A program made the translations under genes and the position numbers. From assembly GCA_023135855.1 (NCBI GenBank), contig JAGLSH010000027.1:1-8128 (forward strand): a DNA stretch of 8,128 bases, in the 5' to 3' direction. The DNA comes from Candidatus Omnitrophota bacterium. GTDB lineage: Bacteria > Omnitrophota > Gorgyraeia > Duberdicusellales > 4484-171. The notes under the pieces were generated by a model, which saw only the letters and a program-made list of their open reading frames with translations, did not search any database and was not told the DNA's origin. Positions 5,818 through 8,128 of the stretch are shown in pieces. Each line of letters opens with the position of its first letter. Positions within the stretch are counted from its first letter, which is position 1.

Positions 5818-6174
5818 CTAATCGTCTGGATAATTTACAATCACTTCTACCCGGCGGTAACTACCAGCAGTAGCTGAACTACGATAGCGATTTCTTGCGG
5901 CACCGCCATCTTGATAAACCTGGTTATCTATTGTATAAGAGCCTATATTATTAGTTCTTAACTGTAAATCTCCTGAATCCCAGGTACCATTATCAACGGC
6001 CCGATACAAATCATTCAAGGTCTGAGACGCCAAATCATTAGCAATAAGTCGTTTATTAGCTTTATTGATATACTGTCTTGAAGATACAAAAGTAGACAAT
6101 AACCCACCAAAGGCAACGGCCAAAATTATTGACCCAACAACTACTTCAACTAAAGTAACTCCCTTTCCTTTCAT
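5818..6174 (-). CDS. Minor pilin, GspI/PilV-like
   Basis: This 118-residue prepilin has leader MKGKG, cleavage after Gly5, then VTLVEVVVGSIILAVAFGGLL with Glu at mature position 5. The following helix with RLIANDLASQTLNDLYRAV (42-60) and the short C-terminal strand RRVEVIVNYPD (107-117) resemble GspI/PilV minor pilins, which sit in the tip complex that starts pseudopilus or pilus assembly. The position directly before the GspJ/PilW-like gene matches the usual I-J order. The gap to the upstream pilin is 9 bases, and only a weak AAAGAG ribosome site precedes the ATG. It stops with TAG, unlike the TAA or TGA used by its neighbours. Assignment to a subtype is inference. Confidence 0.8.
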   Translation of the reverse strand: MKGKGVTLVEVVVGSIILAVAFGGLLSTFVSSRQYINKANKRLIANDLASQTLNDLYRAVDNGTWDSGDLQLRTNNIGSYTIDNQVYQDGGAARNRYRSSATAGSYRRVEVIVNYPDD

Positions 6175-6183
6175 ATTAACTCT

Positions 6184-6582
6184 TTATCGAGCAGTAAAAA
6201 CACAACTTGCCCCAGTTGTTGGCACAGTAATAAGCTGGGTTATAGTGTATACACATCCAGATCCACTGGTATCCGTTGCTCTAGCTAAAAAACCATTAGC
6301 GCAACCGCCAATGCATACAGCGCGATATGCCCACCCATCATCAGGCAAATCAAGATCTAAGGCAGTGTTGCAAGCAGCAAATCCATTACAAGCTATGTAT
6401 AATTCCTCTTCTAAATGATTCACTTTCTGGGCAGCATGAAGCATCCTTAGCTGTGTTGAAGATCCTCTACCCTCCGCTCTTCGCTTAACCCCCAAATAAC
6501 CAGGAACAACAAAGGTAGCAAGTATACCTAAAATTACTACTACAAGCATTAATTCTAATAAAGTAAAGCTCTTCTCATTCAT
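6184..6582 (-). CDS. Small pilin with six cysteines (GspG/GspH-like)
   Basis: This 132-residue prepilin has leader MNEKS, then FTLLELMLVVVILGILATFVVPGY with Glu at mature position 5. Ser replaces Gly before the predicted cleavage site. The pilin domain holds six cysteines (65, 71, 90, 94, 110, 127), enough for three disulfides, while its neighbours have two to four. Three starts are possible: GTG 6591, ATG 6588 (one-base TGATG overlap with the upstream stop) and ATG 6582. I choose 6582 because AGGTG (6589-6593) then lies six bases away, whereas it abuts the ATG at 6588. The place third after gspF would correspond to gspH, but the sequence has the short pilin look of the GspG type. A specific role is not assignable. 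Confidence 0.82.
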   Translation of the reverse strand: MNEKSFTLLELMLVVVILGILATFVVPGYLGVKRRAEGRGSSTQLRMLHAAQKVNHLEEELYIACNGFAACNTALDLDLPDDGWAYRAVCIGGCANGFLARATDTSGSGCVYTITQLITVPTTGASCVFTAR

Positions 6583-6587
6583 TTTCA

Positions 6588-7025
6588 TCACCTATAACAC
6601 CAATTAATAGCCCAAGCGCCACTTACCAAATTAAGTTGAATTATCCGATTTACTGGACAAGCACCTAAAGCCACCTTATTTCTTGCTTGAGCCATACCAG
6701 CAGCAGTTACGCGATAAGCAAATTCAGGATCGCTATCTACAGCACGAAGATTCACACCAGTTTGCGCAGTACCTACCCTAGGGTTAACAGTCTGACCCCA
6801 GCTAATAGTCCTATAGGCTCCATTATTATCTATCCTCCATATTTCTTCAGCTTGAGCAATTAGACTTAAAGCATTCCGAGCCCTTCCGGCCTTAGCTTTA
6901 ATTATAACCTTTCTATAAGCAAGCAAACCTATGGTTGCCAATACGCTGACTATAACACACACAACCATAAGTTCAACGAGAGTGAAACCTCTGCAATTAC
7001 TTTGTTTACTTAGTTTCACTCTCAT
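6588..7025 (-). CDS. Type IV pilin-like protein, second pilin of cluster
   Basis: This 145-residue prepilin has a 13-residue leader ending in RG, then FTLVELMVVCVIVSVLATIGLLAY with Glu at mature position 5, the canonical class III signal. The helix continues through KAKAGRARNALSLIAQAEEIWRIDNNGAY, a segment common in short GspG-like pilins of environmental bacteria. The globular part ends LVSGAWAINWCYR. Cys123 and Cys143 could form a C-terminal disulfide loop as in type IV pilins, while Cys11 lies in the leader and Cys23 in the membrane helix. The ATG is preceded by AGGT five bases away. It lies 34 bases after the first pilin, and its TGA touches the next gene's start region, so co-translation is likely. 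Confidence 0.85.
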   Translation of the reverse strand: MRVKLSKQSNCRGFTLVELMVVCVIVSVLATIGLLAYRKVIIKAKAGRARNALSLIAQAEEIWRIDNNGAYRTISWGQTVNPRVGTAQTGVNLRAVDSDPEFAYRVTAAGMAQARNKVALGACPVNRIIQLNLVSGAWAINWCYR

Positions 7026-7059
7026 TTAACACCTATCCTTCATTAATGAAAAGTACCTA

Positions 7060-7473
7060 TTACCAATTAGTCGCACCAGTAGTAAGATCAATAGTAAGTG
7101 TCCTATACTGAGCCGGAGCAGTAGAAGTAGCTGTTATAACGTTACCGGCACGTCTATATTGGTATTCTTCATCTGTAAATGCTACTTGCAAATCAGTACC
7201 TGTAGTATGATTATTGTCACGATCAGCATTATCAACATCAACTCGTAATCTACATGCCGCATTTCTTGCACAGTTTACAGCTAGCCAACCCCCTACTATA
7301 GATTCATATGCCAACTGTATTTTTCTTAGGTTCTGTAAATTAGCTTTAGCTGCACCTTCCTTTGCTTTTCCAGCAGCTTTAAAAAATTGCGGAATACCTA
7401 CAGCAGCTAGAATAGCTATGATAATTACTACAATTATCAATTCCATAAGTGTAAAACCCTTTCTTTTCCTCAT
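7060..7473 (-). CDS. Major-type pilin/pseudopilin, GspG-like
   Basis: This 137-residue prepilin has leader MRKRKG, cleavage after Gly6, then FTLMELIIVVIIIAILAAVGIPQF with Glu at mature position 5, the most canonical N-terminus of the five pilins and closest to GspG/PilA. The helix goes on through KAKEGAAKANLQNLRKIQLAYE. Cys68 and Cys74 are close together and may form a small disulfide loop. An Asp/Asn-rich stretch (79-89) could be a calcium-binding loop as in some GspG proteins, but this is not certain. It is the first gene behind a near-consensus promoter and has a strong ribosome site (AAGGGGG, six bases away), so it is the best candidate for the abundant structural subunit. Whether the fibre is a secretion pseudopilus or a true pilus cannot be told here. 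Confidence 0.88.
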   Translation of the reverse strand: MRKRKGFTLMELIIVVIIIAILAAVGIPQFFKAAGKAKEGAAKANLQNLRKIQLAYESIVGGWLAVNCARNAACRLRVDVDNADRDNNHTTGTDLQVAFTDEEYQYRRAGNVITATSTAPAQYRTLTIDLTTGATNW

Positions 7474-7479
7474 TTGATA

Positions 7480-7486
7480 CCCCCTT
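7480..7486 (-). promoter_or_regulatory. Ribosome binding site of the first pilin gene
   Basis: AAGGGGG on the minus strand is six bases from the ATG at 7471-7473, a strong site consistent with high expression of this pilin. Confidence 0.65.
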
Positions 7487-7543
7487 TTGCTTATTTATCC
7501 CTTACCTACTATTTAAAACCATTAATCTATCTCTTCTGCCCTC

Positions 7544-7573
7544 TTTATACCACACTCTCTGTCTTCGTGTCAA
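7544..7573 (-). promoter_or_regulatory. Near-consensus sigma70 promoter for the pilin operon
   Basis: On the minus strand a perfect TTGACA (7568-7573) is separated by 18 bp from TATAAA (7544-7549), and the -10 is preceded by TGG, giving an extended TGn -10. Transcription would start near 7537, leaving a leader of about 64 bases before the first pilin ATG. It sits in the 127-bp gap after the gspF stop, so pilins can be made in large excess over the platform protein. I see no clear terminator between gspF and this promoter. Confidence 0.75.
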
Positions 7574-7600
7574 TTAAAATGAAAACATGTTACCCCTGTA

Positions 7601-8128
7601 TTACCCTAAAGTAGAAAGCTTGAATAAAGGTAAAAACAAAGCAATAACAATACCTCCAATTACTATTCCAATAAGAACAATCATAATTGGTTCAAAAGCA
7701 GAAATTAAACGCTCTATACGCGAAGAAAGATCTTTTTGATAATGCATAGCTATTCTATTAAAAACCTGAGGCATGCTTCCAGTTTCTTCGCCAATTTTAG
7801 CCATTTCTGAAATCAAAAGAGGAAAAATATCTAATTTACGAAACTCAGCAGATAAAGAAGCTCCATCCCTCACCCTCTCAGTTACTTGAAGAAGATTTTT
7901 TTCTAAAACAAAGTTACCTGTTCCACGGGCAACAACCTCTAAAGTATATATCAAGGGCAATCCACTATCTAAAAGAATAAAGATAGTAGAAGTAAGACGC
8001 TCCAAGGCCGCAAGGAATACTAAATCACCAACTAACGGTATTTTCAATTTTATTTTATCCCAAGTTTTCTTAGTTTCAGGTCGCTTTGTAAAAAGTGAAC
8101 AACCAAATACTGTAGCCGCTATGCAAAT
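7601..8128 (-). CDS. GspF/PilC-type platform protein, C-terminal part (runs off window)
   Basis: This is the C-terminal 175 residues of the polytopic inner-membrane protein around which type II secretion pseudopili and type IV pili assemble, together with the assembly ATPase. The frame is open to the window edge, so the 5' end is missing. A TTG at 8045-8047 could be mistaken for a start, but the upstream codons read TKRPETKKTWDKIK before LKIPLVGDLV, which is the standard entry to the second GspF domain. Further landmarks are RLTSTIFILLDSGLPL, FPLLISEMAKIGEETGSMPQVF (conserved GEETG) and the final FEPIMIVLIGIVIGGIVIAL helix ending LPLFKLSTLG. Both membrane segments of this domain's C-terminal half look intact. 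The order gspF then pilins matches gsp/pil clusters; gspE is expected further upstream, outside the window. Confidence 0.92.
   Translation of the reverse strand: MCIAATVFGCSLFTKRPETKKTWDKIKLKIPLVGDLVFLAALERLTSTIFILLDSGLPLIYTLEVVARGTGNFVLEKNLLQVTERVRDGASLSAEFRKLDIFPLLISEMAKIGEETGSMPQVFNRIAMHYQKDLSSRIERLISAFEPIMIVLIGIVIGGIVIALFLPLFKLSTLG

Noticed and set aside
5292..7477. Plus-strand frames antisense to the pilin genes (5292-5492, 6065-6418, 7214-7477)
   Set aside because: They overlap well-supported pilins on the other strand and show no domain or start signal of their own.
8045..8047. TTG as the start of the GspF-like gene
   Set aside because: The upstream in-frame codons to the window edge continue GspF homology (TKRPETKKTWDKIK), so the gene is cut by the window, not started here.
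1..8128. CRISPR array, insertion sequence, toxin-antitoxin or defence system
   Set aside because: I saw no regularly spaced repeats, transposase, integrase, nuclease or small toxin/antitoxin pair anywhere in the window.

Overview
This AT-rich window reads as bacterial chromosome from a Gram-negative-type organism. It carries a tRNA-Ser gene, eleven protein-coding genes (one running off the right edge) and several hairpin-rich repeats. An outer-envelope M48 lipoprotein protease and a gspF/pilin cluster point to a diderm. A palindromic repeat that reads through in frame as ...LSERSESK... resembles repeats I recall from metagenome-assembled candidate-phylum genomes. Abundant short prepilin-like genes in an AT-rich genome would fit the Omnitrophota, but that assignment is inference and no marker gene here settles it.

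Layout. (1) 1-236: a tRNA-Ser(GCU) gene without an encoded CCA. A strongly structured spacer follows, then an exact 18-bp copy of the tRNA 3' end that does carry CCA. This is the arrangement left by a tRNA-targeting insertion. (2) 249-1585, minus strand: pyrE (orotate phosphoribosyltransferase) and an M48 lipoprotein metalloprotease, joined by an ATGA overlap. (3) 1586-1839: a divergent control region with a good sigma70-type promoter facing right, a weaker one facing left, a 10-bp palindrome between them, and two hairpin repeats in the predicted leader of the rightward operon. (4) 1840-3651, plus strand: a two-gene operon of a Na+/phosphate cotransporter and a PhoU-like protein. (5) 3674-5152, minus strand: a GlcD/D-lactate-dehydrogenase-type FAD oxidase, convergent with the phoU-like gene. 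(6) 5240-8128, minus strand: a type II secretion/type IV pilus cluster. In transcription order it is the C-terminal half of a GspF/PilC platform protein, a GspG-like pilin, two further small pilins, a GspI/PilV-like pilin and a GspJ/PilW-like pilin. This matches the classical F-G-H-I-J gene order.

How the genes fit together. The cotransporter and PhoU-like protein form a phosphate uptake and control pair. The GspF-type protein is the inner-membrane platform on which pilins assemble into a pilus or pseudopilus. A near-consensus promoter (TTGACA, 18 bp, TATAAA with an extended TG) in the 127-bp gap after gspF probably gives the pilins their own high-level transcription. Points for a second look are the tRNA 3' duplication with its folded 126-bp insert, the repeat hairpins in the transporter leader, and two pilins with Ser in place of Gly before the prepilin cleavage site. 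I did not find convincing evidence for a wholly new system.
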